Part shown: one piece after another, positions 42,909-50,119 of the stretch | How positions within the stretch are numbered: position 1 is the stretch's first letter | How the letters are laid out: each line of letters starts with the position of its first letter | Source of the DNA: RYN-230 sp963841695 | Lineage (GTDB): Bacteria > Actinomycetota > Actinomycetes > Streptosporangiales > Streptosporangiaceae | Assembly: GCA_963841695.1 (NCBI GenBank) | Contig: CAWJDQ010000004.1 | Span: forward strand, 496,001 to 560,000 | Reading direction: 5' to 3' | DNA length: 64,000 bases | The notes under the pieces: generated by a model | Told to the model about the DNA's origin: nothing | What the model saw: the letters and a program-made list of their open reading frames with translations, nothing else | Databases searched by the model: none | Made by a program: the position numbers and the translations under genes

Positions 42909-44228
42909 GTGTGCCGCGCCTGAAATCTTCGACATATATTCAGCCAGGGAGTTAAGGATCTCGTCAGCGGTCTTGACCCAGGCGAAGGGCTTCGGGTCTT
43001 CGTTCCAGTGGTCGATCCACTGGCGGATGTCGGCCTCGAGGGCCTGGACGGACTTGTGGACGCCGCGGCGTATCTTCTGGTCGGTCAGGTAGCCGAACCA
43101 GCGCTCGACCTGGTTGATCCAGGAGGAGCCGGTCGGGGTGAAGTGGACGTGGAAGCGGGGGTGGCGGGCGAGCCAGTCCTGGATCTCCGGGGTCTTGTGG
43201 GTGCCGTAGTTGTCGCAGACGAGGTGCACGTCGAGCCCGTGCGGGACGTTCTTGTCGATCTTCTTCAGGAACTTCAGGAACTCCTGGTGGCGGTGGCGGC
43301 GGTGCAGCTCGCTGATGACGGTGCCGTCGGCGATGTTGAAGGCGGCGAACAGGCTGGTGACGCCGTGCCGGGCGTAGTCGTGGGTGCGCCGCTCGGGCAT
43401 GCCGGGCATCATGGGGAGCACCGGCTGGGACCGATCGAGGGCCTGGACCTGGGACTTCTCGTCCACGCAGAGGACGACCGCCTTCTCCGGCGGGTTGTGG
43501 TAAAGGCCGACGACGTTGACCACCTTTTCGACGAACAGCGGGTCCGTGGACAGCTTGAAACCGTCGATGAGGTGCGGCTTGATGTCGAACTTCCGCCAGA
43601 TCCGGCCGACGGTGGACTTGCCCAGCCCGCTGCGCCTGGCCATCGAGGCACGGGACCAGTGGGTGGCGTCCCGGGGGATCTCCTCCAGGGTGGCGGTGAC
43701 GACCTCCTCCACCTTGTCCAGCAGGAGCGACGGCGGCCGGCCGGGGCGCTTCTCGTCTGCCAGCCCGTCGAGCCGCTTGCGGGTGAACCGGCCCCGCCAC
43801 CGGGCCACGGTGTGCTCGGTGGTCCGCAGCTCGGCCGCGACCTGCTTGTTGTCCTTGCCGTCGGCGCAGGCCAGCACGATCCTCGCCCGGAGCGCCAGCA
43901 CCTGGGATGTCTTCGCCCGCCGCGCCCACCGGGTGAGCTGGTCCCGCTCGGCATCCGTCAGGACCAGTCCGGCCTTCGGGCGGCCCGGCCTCGGGTCGTC
44001 CGTGAGCCCGGCCGGACCGGACCCGGTGAACCGCACCCGCCACTTCCGTACCGTCTCGACGGAAAGGCCCAGCTCAGCGGCAACACCAGAATTACCGGCA
44101 TCAGAGTCCGCGCAGGCCAGCACGACCCGCGCCCGCTCAGCCAGGCGCCTGTCTCCCGACACCAGCAGACGGCGGAGCTCCGCGCGGTCCTCATCCGACA
44201 GCACCAGAGGCGCAACAGGAAGGGACAT
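42906..44228 (-). CDS. IS630-family transposase with duplicated HTH domain
   Basis: 440 residues, longer than the usual 340-360. The DDE catalytic core is intact: VLCVDEKSQVQALDR (first Asp), HLVCDNYGTHKTPE (second Asp) and SSWINQVERWFGYL (Glu). Two similar DNA-binding units occur in tandem at the N-terminus: SDEDRAELRRLL to VSVETVRKW-like (about 10-85), then TDAERDQLTRWARRAKTSQV to TEHTVARWRGRF (about 90-160), each ending in a PGRP motif. ATG 44228 is used; an upstream in-frame option lies in the terminal repeat. The stop TAG uses the flanking TA. Confidence 0.88.
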   Translation of the reverse strand: MSLPVAPLVLSDEDRAELRRLLVSGDRRLAERARVVLACADSDAGNSGVAAELGLSVETVRKWRVRFTGSGPAGLTDDPRPGRPKAGLVLTDAERDQLTRWARRAKTSQVLALRARIVLACADGKDNKQVAAELRTTEHTVARWRGRFTRKRLDGLADEKRPGRPPSLLLDKVEEVVTATLEEIPRDATHWSRASMARRSGLGKSTVGRIWRKFDIKPHLIDGFKLSTDPLFVEKVVNVVGLYHNPPEKAVVLCVDEKSQVQALDRSQPVLPMMPGMPERRTHDYARHGVTSLFAAFNIADGTVISELHRRHRHQEFLKFLKKIDKNVPHGLDVHLVCDNYGTHKTPEIQDWLARHPRFHVHFTPTGSSWINQVERWFGYLTDQKIRRGVHKSVQALEADIRQWIDHWNEDPKPFAWVKTADEILNSLAEYMSKISGAAH

Positions 44229-44274
44229 AAAGACAGCATACAGACTTATGTCGATAATTTCAGGCGCGGCACAC
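42909..44274 (-). mobile_element. IS630-family insertion sequence A
   Basis: 1366 bp bounded by imperfect inverted repeats: the left end begins GTGTGCCGCGCCTGAAAT and ends in TCGACATA, and the right end is its complement with two differences over about 26 bp. TA precedes the left end, as expected for IS630 target duplication. On the right the sequence reads TTA, one base out, so the duplication is imperfect. It contains one transposase gene on the minus strand. It is separated from IS B by 15 bp. Confidence 0.82.
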
Positions 44275-44286
44275 TTAGGATAGAGG

Positions 44287-45375
44287 CTAGTGTCCTGAGT
44301 CGGTAATTCGTTCACAGTAGGCGGCGAGGGTTTCGAGGATCTCGTCGGCGGTCTTGGTCCACACGAATGGCTTCGGGTCTTTGTTCCACTCGTTGATCCA
44401 TTTGCGGATGTCGGTTTCGAGTTCGGTGACGCTGCGGTGGGCTGACCTGCGGAGCTTGCGGTTCGTAAGCTCCGCGAACCAGCGCTCGACGAGGTTGAGC
44501 CATGACGAGCTGGTCGGCGTGAAGTGCAGGTGGAAGCGGGGGTGCCTCAGGAGCCACTTCTGGATTTCGGGGGTCTTGTGGGTGGCGTAGTTGTCCAGGA
44601 CCAGGTGCAGGTCCAGGTCCCGCGGCACCGCGGCGTCGATGAGCTTGAGGAACCGCAGGAACTCCTGATGGCGGTGCCGGCGGTAGGGCTGGGCGATCAC
44701 CGACCCGCTGGCCAGGTCGAACGCGGCGAACAGGCTGGTCGTGCCGTTGCGCACGTAGTCGTGGGTCATCCGCGCCGGCGTGGTGGGGAGCATCGGCAGG
44801 CAGGGCGCGGTCCGGTCCAGCGCCTGGATCTGCGACTTCTCGTCCACGCACAGCACGAGGGCGTTCTCAGGCGGGCTCATGTAGAGGCCGACGACGTCGC
44901 GGACCTTGTCGATGAACTGCGGGTCGGTGGACAGCTTCCACGTCTGGATGATGTGCGGCTTGAGGCCGAACGCCCGCCAGATCCTCGACACCGCCGACTG
45001 GGACATGCCCGCAGACCTGGCCATCGACCGGGTTGACCAGTGCGTGTCCCCGCCCGGCGGCGCCTGCTCCAGCGTCGCGGTGATCACCTTCTCCACGTGC
45101 TCGTCAGTGACCGTCCGCGGCCGGCCCGGCCGCGGCTCGTCGCTCAGCCCCTCCAGGCGGGCCTCCAGGAACCGCGACCGCCACTTGCCCGCCGTCGTCC
45201 TGGATACGCCCAGCTCAGCGGCCACCGCGCTGACGCCGGCACCCCCCGCGCAGGCCAGGATGATCCGCGACCGCAGCGCCAGCGCCTGCGCGGTCTTCCG
45301 CCGCCGCGCCCACCCCTCAAGGACCCGCCGCTCATCATCGGACAGCACCAGCGGCTCAAGCTTCGGACTCGCCAC
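44287..45375 (-). CDS. IS630-family transposase
   Basis: 362 residues, standard length. There is a single N-terminal HTH (SDDERRVLEGWARRRKTAQA to VSRTTAGKWRSRF) with the PGRP linker. The DDE residues are in LVLCVDEKSQIQALDR, HLVLDNYATHKTPE and SSWLNLVERWFAEL. It ends with residues Ser-Gly-His then TAG, where T and A come from the TA target duplication and G from host DNA. The frame is intact. Confidence 0.92.
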   Translation of the reverse strand: MASPKLEPLVLSDDERRVLEGWARRRKTAQALALRSRIILACAGGAGVSAVAAELGVSRTTAGKWRSRFLEARLEGLSDEPRPGRPRTVTDEHVEKVITATLEQAPPGGDTHWSTRSMARSAGMSQSAVSRIWRAFGLKPHIIQTWKLSTDPQFIDKVRDVVGLYMSPPENALVLCVDEKSQIQALDRTAPCLPMLPTTPARMTHDYVRNGTTSLFAAFDLASGSVIAQPYRRHRHQEFLRFLKLIDAAVPRDLDLHLVLDNYATHKTPEIQKWLLRHPRFHLHFTPTSSSWLNLVERWFAELTNRKLRRSAHRSVTELETDIRKWINEWNKDPKPFVWTKTADEILETLAAYCERITDSGH

Positions 45376-45419
45376 GAGCCAAGCCTACTAGGTGAACATG
45401 AATTATTGATTCAGGACAC
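44290..45419 (-). mobile_element. IS630-family insertion sequence B
   Basis: 1130 bp flanked by TA on both sides (44288-44289 and 45420-45421). The ends share GTGTCCTGA-x-TC-xx-TAATTC as inverted repeats with a few mismatches. It contains one transposase gene on the minus strand. It is related to, but distinct from, IS A. A GGATAG string occurs in both flanks. It appears complete and may be active. Confidence 0.88.
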
Positions 45420-45476
45420 TAGTGGATAGCCAAGCGCAATTACAAACATGGGTTTGCATCAAAGATGGCGGGAAGC

Positions 45477-46457
45477 TTACTTCTGCTCAGTTGAAAGATT
45501 CGCCGCCACCTGTGAGGCGCGTTCTACAGTGCCGAGGGGGAAGCCGGCTTTGTTGAAGATAAAGACGGCGATGGTCCCCAGTATCGGAGCCAACGCAGGT
45601 GCTACCGGACCGATCTTCGGAGCCAGACCTATTACGGCCACCATAGCGGCGATGACTATACTGGCCCCGCATATTTGAAGCGCAATGAGCCACCTCGGCG
45701 CACGGGGTTGGTATTTTTGACCTGGCAGGTCATACCAGCAACCTACGGCGAGGACTTGCATGTCATCCGTTAGGCGTTTAAGGATATCGGAATACCCGAA
45801 TTGGTTCGACATTACCAGCACTGACTGAAGTTCGCGCATGGCCCGGGCCTTGCCTGCACTAAGGGCGAAAGCGTCCCGTCGTACAACGGGCGCAATGCGC
45901 GAAAGTCCCAGTGGGATACGTTCGATTTTTTTGGCTGTGGTCTCCAGGTGAATTGCGATATGCGCCCTAAAGCTAGCACGGTTCCAGAACCTCTCGTTTC
46001 GCTCAAGCTCGCGCACGGTCAGAAAGAGGAGCAGGGCGGCCATGTTGCAATAGTGCTTGCGTTGAGTATAGTTGAGTAGCATCACTTCGATGGCCAGAAA
46101 AACTGCAGACGCGGAGAGCTCAAAAATGGTGTTGTAAGGGCGCCTAAAATTGGTGACGCTCACTAGAACCGCAAAGTAGACAATGAAGAGCACAGCGAGG
46201 CCAGCGGCAGCAAGGCGGAGCTCGCCTACCCGTCTGACCTCCGCTTTCGTCATTTGATTTATTGTGTCCTGATTGACTACGCGTAATGATGCGCTCCCCG
46301 AAGCCTGTTGGGTGTAGTACCTCTTTATATAGCCATTAGAGAGGAACGTTCTGCTAAGGCTCAGGTGGTCATCGTAGTCAGGTTGTTCTGCTGAACCTGA
46401 CCGCCACCATTGTGCTAGCCGAGATGCCCTCCGGGCCGGGCCTGGTTTTAGTGCCAC
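45477..46457 (-). CDS. Low-GC multi-pass membrane protein, unknown function
   Basis: 326 residues, no family recognised. GC content is far below the neighbours (near half A/T, many TTA-, AAT- and ATA-type codons), a sign of horizontal transfer. Visible features are a polar N-terminus, two central membrane segments (AAAGLAVLFIVYFAVLVSV and FELSASAVFLAIEVMLL), a possible third (MAALLLFLTV), a basic helical cytoplasmic part with RDAFALSAGKARAMRELQS, and two C-terminal segments (LQICGASIVIAAMVAVIGL and APALAPILGTIAVFIF). GTG 46457 with AGGGG upstream. It is immediately downstream of IS B, suggesting acquired cargo; a defence or toxin role is speculation. Confidence 0.7.
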   Translation of the reverse strand: MALKPGPARRASRLAQWWRSGSAEQPDYDDHLSLSRTFLSNGYIKRYYTQQASGSASLRVVNQDTINQMTKAEVRRVGELRLAAAGLAVLFIVYFAVLVSVTNFRRPYNTIFELSASAVFLAIEVMLLNYTQRKHYCNMAALLLFLTVRELERNERFWNRASFRAHIAIHLETTAKKIERIPLGLSRIAPVVRRDAFALSAGKARAMRELQSVLVMSNQFGYSDILKRLTDDMQVLAVGCWYDLPGQKYQPRAPRWLIALQICGASIVIAAMVAVIGLAPKIGPVAPALAPILGTIAVFIFNKAGFPLGTVERASQVAANLSTEQK

Positions 46458-46501
46458 CGCTGTTTCCCCTGTACTTCTAAAACGGTCGGCTGACTGCCGC
46501 G

Positions 46502-46512
46502 ATTATATTATA
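46502..46512 (-). promoter_or_regulatory. AT-rich promoter of the low-GC membrane gene
   Basis: The minus strand reads TATAATATAAT, two overlapping consensus -10 boxes about 45 bp before GTG 46457. No good -35 is seen 17 bp upstream. Such an AT-rich box is unlike the other promoters in this window and fits foreign origin. Confidence 0.55.
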
Positions 46513-46562
46513 TTGTCGGATGGCTTTATGGCGGTCGGCTCCAGTTCGCGCCCGCGAGCCGG

Positions 46563-47270
46563 CTAGGCCTGCCAGCCGGCTGAGGGCCGCGGGCCGCCCC
46601 CGATGGCCGGGCGGGGACGCGGCTGGCGGGTCAGCCACTGCCAGAACGTCCGCCGCGGCGGCCGTGGCGGGCGCGCCTGCCGGCGCGGCCGGGCGGTGAT
46701 GATGCCGCTGCCGACCTTGCCGGACACCTGGATGCGCAGGACGGACGCGTCCGCCCCCCAGGGCGCCCGGACCTCCAGCGCGCCGCTGCGCACCGCCACC
46801 TCGTCCATGTCGACCACGATGCCGGGCTTGGTCACCAGGGTCAGGACCCCGGAGCCCACCTCAGCCTCGATGGGCAGCACCGGCTGGGTGATCACCGCCT
46901 CGGAGAAGTCCAGCGTCACGGTGCCGCTTTTCACCCGGACCTCCATCCGGCGCGGGACCAGCCACGGCCCAGTGCGCTCCACGCTGGAGGACTGGCAGTC
47001 GATGCGGACGACATCCTTGGGGGCCGGCGCTCCCAGCATGGTCCCGGCGGCAGACGGGAGGTCCTTCGTGACCGAGGCGAGTTCGGCGTAGGTGCGCGCG
47101 GTGAGCGCCACCTCCAGCCGCTCGTCGAGTTCCTCGGCGGTGAGGCGGCCGTCACCGGCGGCCACCCGCAGCTGCTCGGCCACCCGGTCCCGGTCCTCGT
47201 ACGAGACGCGCAGCTCACCGCGCGGAACCGGGTTCTCGCTGGGGTCCGCCTGCCGCAATTCGCCCGTCAT
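46563..47270 (-). CDS. DUF1707 and cell-wall-response (LiaF-like) domain protein
   Basis: About 235 residues. The N-terminal DUF1707 domain (LRVSYEDRDRVAEQLRVAAG, then GRLTAEELDERLEVALTART) is typical of actinobacteria. The remainder has a beta-rich region (VEVRVKSGTVTLDFSEAVI-like, then VRSGALEVRAPWGADASV) resembling the LiaF/DUF2154 C-terminal domain. No transmembrane helix is clear. ATG 47270 follows TAGAGT (47282-47277) by 6 bases, so it is probably leaderless; GTG 47276 is possible. The C-terminal 40 residues are basic and Pro-rich. Confidence 0.82.
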   Translation of the reverse strand: MTGELRQADPSENPVPRGELRVSYEDRDRVAEQLRVAAGDGRLTAEELDERLEVALTARTYAELASVTKDLPSAAGTMLGAPAPKDVVRIDCQSSSVERTGPWLVPRRMEVRVKSGTVTLDFSEAVITQPVLPIEAEVGSGVLTLVTKPGIVVDMDEVAVRSGALEVRAPWGADASVLRIQVSGKVGSGIITARPRRQARPPRPPRRTFWQWLTRQPRPRPAIGGGPRPSAGWQA

Positions 47271-47296
47271 GGGCACACTCTATGGCCCAGGCCGCG

Positions 47297-47368
47297 CCGG
47301 GGGAGGGCCCGGAGCCGGGGAGAGCCCGGAGCCGGGGGAGGCCCGGCGCCGGGGAGGCCCGGCGCCTC
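47297..47368. repeat. GC-rich short repeat array
   Basis: Repeated ggggaggcccggcgcc-like units of about 16-18 bp, imperfect, between the DUF1707 gene and the VOC gene. No gene is supported inside. The array could interfere with assembly or form structured RNA, but nothing specific is seen. Confidence 0.6.
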
Positions 47369-47753
47369 ATCCCGCCCCGATGGGCGCGGCCCACCCGGGG
47401 CACGGGATCAGGCAGAACGGATGGCCGGCCGGGTCGGCGTACACGGCCGGGCTGGCGTCTGGCCCGGGCAGCCGCCGGGCGCCCAGCGCCAGTACCCGGG
47501 GCCCGGCGGCCTCGAGGTCATCGACCATGATGTCGAAGTGCATCTGCTGCGGCCAGGCCGGGTCCGGCCACCGCGGCGGCCGGAAGTCCGGTGCGAGCTG
47601 GAAGCCGATGCCCGAGGTGGTGTCGCTGGCGGAGACGACCGCGAAGCCGTCCTCCTGCCAGGTGACCGGCAGCCCGAGCAGCTCGGAGTAGAACGCGGCC
47701 AGCGCGGCCGGGTCAGGGCAGTCCACGATGACGTGATGCAGGCGTCCGATCAC
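47367..47753 (-). CDS. VOC-family (glyoxalase-like) protein
   Basis: About 128 residues. It begins IGRLHHVIVDCPDPAALAAF and ends AVYADPAGHPFCLIPCPG, the two VOC halves, with GLPVTWQEDGFAVVS and MHFDIMVDDLEAAGP in between. Such proteins often act in resistance or unknown dioxygenase-like reactions. The start is GTG 47753. CACGAT ends 6 bases before it on the minus strand, a weak leaderless-type -10. It is divergent from lexA, which has its SOS box 65 bp away. Confidence 0.82.
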   Translation of the reverse strand: MIGRLHHVIVDCPDPAALAAFYSELLGLPVTWQEDGFAVVSASDTTSGIGFQLAPDFRPPRWPDPAWPQQMHFDIMVDDLEAAGPRVLALGARRLPGPDASPAVYADPAGHPFCLIPCPGWAAPIGAG

Positions 47754-47816
47754 GGTTCCATCGTGACAGAGCGGTGGCGCCGGGCCCGGCGGCGGGCGCG
47801 CACCGCAGGCTAAGTT

Positions 47817-47858
47817 CCGAAACTTTGTTCGACAAATGTGGCCCGTGCCTGTTACTGT
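47817..47858 (+). promoter_or_regulatory. SOS box and lexA promoter
   Basis: CGAAACTTTGTTCG (47818-47831) matches the actinobacterial LexA-binding consensus CGAACnnnnGTTCG with a single change (C to A). TCGACA (47829-47834) and TACTGT (47853-47858), 18 bp apart, are a plausible -35/-10, and the box overlaps the -35. It lies about 60 bp before the lexA start, so LexA probably represses its own gene here. The 5' leader is about 30 bases with a ribosome binding site, unlike the leaderless genes nearby. Confidence 0.8.
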
Positions 47859-47891
47859 CGCGGCGACGCTGAGTCCCCAGGCGGAGGTCTC

Positions 47892-48647
47892 ATGATGAGC
47901 AGCACGAGCGGCGATACGCAGGTTCACCGGCCGGGCGGGCCGGGCCCCGGGCGCGAGCTCACCCCGCGCCAGCGCGACGTGCTCTACGCCATCGAGGGGT
48001 TCCGGCAGGAGCACCACTACGCGCCGAGCGTGCGGGATATCGGCCGGGTAGTCGGGCTGGGCCCGTCCAGCGTGCAGCACCATCTCACGGTGCTGCGGCA
48101 GAAGGGCTGGCTGAGCGGATCCACCGGCCAGGCGCGGACCTCCGTGGTGCTGGCCCCGGGGCACCCGGTCATCGAGGTCGTCGACCCCCGCCAGGCCACG
48201 GGGGTGATCCGGGCGGCCAGATCCCGGCCGGCCAGATCCCGGCCGGCCAGGGAGGGCCGCGGCCCCGGTGACCCCGCCTACGTGCCGCTGGTCGGGGAGA
48301 TCGCCGCGGGCTACCCGAAAGACGCCCGGCAGTCCGTCGAGGATGTCTTCCCGCTGCCCAAGCAGCTGGTGGGCGAGGGCGACCTGTTCCTGCTCAAGGT
48401 GGTCGGCGATTCCATGATCGGCGCAGCGATCGCCGACGGCGACCTGGTGGTCGTCCGCGAGCAGCAGGTCGCCGAGAACGGCGAGATCGTCGCGGCCATG
48501 ATCGACGGGGAGGCCACGGTCAAGAGCTACCGGATGTCTGACGGCCATATCTGGCTGATGCCGCACAATCCGGCCTTCACGCCGATCGCGGGGGACGGGG
48601 CCACGATCCTCGGCAAGGTGGTCAGCGTCCTGCGCCGGGTCCGCTGA
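47892..48647 (+). CDS. lexA: LexA SOS repressor
   Basis: About 251 residues, cytoplasmic repressor of DNA-damage genes that self-cleaves when RecA is activated. The winged helix is ELTPRQRDVLYAIEGF and VRDIGRVVGLGPSSVQHHL. The cleavage site is Ala-Gly in VGEIAAGYP. The catalytic Ser is in LKVVGDSMIGAAIADGDLV and the Lys in EATVKSYRM. A linker with a 15-bp duplication encodes SRPARSRPAR. ATG 47892 or 47895 both follow GGAGG. An SOS box precedes it. Confidence 0.93.
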   Translation: MMSSTSGDTQVHRPGGPGPGRELTPRQRDVLYAIEGFRQEHHYAPSVRDIGRVVGLGPSSVQHHLTVLRQKGWLSGSTGQARTSVVLAPGHPVIEVVDPRQATGVIRAARSRPARSRPAREGRGPGDPAYVPLVGEIAAGYPKDARQSVEDVFPLPKQLVGEGDLFLLKVVGDSMIGAAIADGDLVVVREQQVAENGEIVAAMIDGEATVKSYRMSDGHIWLMPHNPAFTPIAGDGATILGKVVSVLRRVR

Positions 48648-48783
48648 GTTTCGGGCCCGCGGCCGGCGGAAACGAGCTGACGGTGGGCGGCAGGCGGCGC
48701 ACACTGGACCTCGTCGCCAGGACGGCCAGCAGAATCCGGGGGCGGCCACCCTGGCCAGGCCGGGTGCGGACGGGAGAGTCACG

Positions 48784-49401
48784 ATGACGGTTCAGCCGGG
48801 GTGGGACTCCGTATACGTCGCGGACCAGCCGCCCCCGTGGGATATCGGCCGCCCGCAGCCGGTGTTCACCCGCCTGGCGGACCAGGGCCTGCTCCGCGGC
48901 CGGCTGCTCGACTCGGGCTGCGGAACCGGGGAGAACACGATGATGGCGGCGGAGCACGGCGCCGACGCCCTGGGCGTGGACGTCGCCCCGCACGCCATCG
49001 AGCAGGCCCGCGAGAAGGCCGCCCGGCGCGGCAGCGCGGCCCGGTTCGAGGTGGCCGACGCGCTGGACCTCGGGCACCTCGCCCTGGCCGTCGACACGGT
49101 GGTGGACAGCGGCGTCTTTCACGTGTTCGACGACGAGGACCAGGCCCGGTACGTGGCCAGCCTGGCGTCGGTCATGCGGCCGGGGGCGACGTGCTATCTG
49201 CTGTGCTTCAGCGACCGGCAGCCGGGCACGATGGGCCCGCGCCGGGTCACCCAGGACGAGCTGGCCGCCGCGTTCCGTGACGGCTGGGCCATCGCCAGCA
49301 TCACCGCCGAGACGTTCGCGATCCACAACTTCGGCGGCGCCTCGGAAGCCCAGGCCTGGCTGGCCACCATCGAGCGTTCCGGCCCGCCCTCAGGCGGCTG
49401 A
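48784..49401 (+). CDS. SAM-dependent methyltransferase
   Basis: 205 residues of class I fold. Motif I is LLDSGCGTGENTMMAAEHG, acidic motif II is GVDVAPHAIEQAREKA, and VVDSGVFHVFDDEDQ is post-motif. It resembles the thiopurine/Mg-protoporphyrin-like small methyltransferases with DxGxGxG. GGGAGAG lies upstream of ATG 48784. Substrate unknown. It lies downstream of lexA by 136 bp and is probably transcribed on its own. Confidence 0.85.
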   Translation: MTVQPGWDSVYVADQPPPWDIGRPQPVFTRLADQGLLRGRLLDSGCGTGENTMMAAEHGADALGVDVAPHAIEQAREKAARRGSAARFEVADALDLGHLALAVDTVVDSGVFHVFDDEDQARYVASLASVMRPGATCYLLCFSDRQPGTMGPRRVTQDELAAAFRDGWAIASITAETFAIHNFGGASEAQAWLATIERSGPPSGG

Positions 49402-49440
49402 CCAGAGACCGCCGTCCCGGGCCCCCGGGCCCCCGGGCGG

Positions 49441-50079
49441 TCAGTCCTTGCGGCCGGTCAGGGCCAGGCTGGCGCCGATGCCGATCATGGCCAGGCCACC
49501 GGCCCCGCCCACCATCTCGAGCCGGCGCGGGGAACGGGCCAGCCAGGCCCGGGCCGACCCGGCGGCGAGCGCCCAGGTGCTGTCGCACACCACCGCGATC
49601 GCGACGAAGACCGACCCGAGCAGCAGCATCTGCACCGGGACGTGACCCGCTGACCGGTTCACGAACTGCGGCAGCACGGCCGCGAAGAACACGATCACCT
49701 TCGGGTTGCTCACCCCGACTACGATCCCGTCGCGCAGGATCCGGCCGAAGCTCTTGGGCTCGGCCGCGACGTCCAGCGCGGCGCGCAGCGAGCCCCGGTG
49801 GCGGATGGCCTGCACGCCGAGGTAGACGAGGTAGGCCGCACCGGCCAGCTTGATCACCGTGAAGATGGCCACCGACCGTTCCACCAGCGCGCCGATGCCG
49901 AACGCCACGGCCACGACCTGCAGGTAGACGCCGATCTGGCCGCCGGTGGCGGTGCCCACGCCGGCCGCCCGGCCGAGCATCAGCGAGCGGCTGATCACGA
50001 ACAGCACGTTCGGGCCCGGCACGATGATCAGCACGAACGAGATCAGCACGAACGCGAGCAGGTGACTGGTGGGAAGCAT
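49441..50079 (-). CDS. LysE-family amino acid exporter
   Basis: 212 residues with about six membrane helices. The family motif FVLIIVPGPNVLFVISRSL opens it, followed by GTATGGQIGVYLQVVAVAFG. The later helix FFAAVLPQFVNRSAGH is also diagnostic (LPQF). Exports amino acids or related metabolites. ATG 50079 is preceded by TAGGCT exactly 6 bases away on the minus strand, a leaderless promoter shared back-to-back with peptidase E. Confidence 0.88.
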   Translation of the reverse strand: MLPTSHLLAFVLISFVLIIVPGPNVLFVISRSLMLGRAAGVGTATGGQIGVYLQVVAVAFGIGALVERSVAIFTVIKLAGAAYLVYLGVQAIRHRGSLRAALDVAAEPKSFGRILRDGIVVGVSNPKVIVFFAAVLPQFVNRSAGHVPVQMLLLGSVFVAIAVVCDSTWALAAGSARAWLARSPRRLEMVGGAGGLAMIGIGASLALTGRKD

Positions 50080-50085
50080 GCGTTC

Positions 50086-50113
50086 AGCCTAAGCCGGGCG
50101 GCGGCTCTAGGCT
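50086..50113. promoter_or_regulatory. Divergent leaderless promoters, mirror TAGGCT boxes
   Basis: TAGGCT on the minus strand (50091-50086) lies 6 bases before the LysE ATG at 50079, and TAGGCT on the plus strand (50108-50113) lies 6 bases before the peptidase GTG at 50120. The whole divergent region is only 40 bp, so the -35 of each would lie inside the opposite gene's start region. The two genes can hardly be transcribed at once, suggesting mutual exclusion. Confidence 0.6.
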
Positions 50114-50119
50114 GGGGCC

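Noticed and set aside
45477..46457. Assigning the low-GC membrane gene to the SLATT or another defence effector family
   Set aside because: The number and order of membrane segments do not clearly fit and no signature residues were seen.
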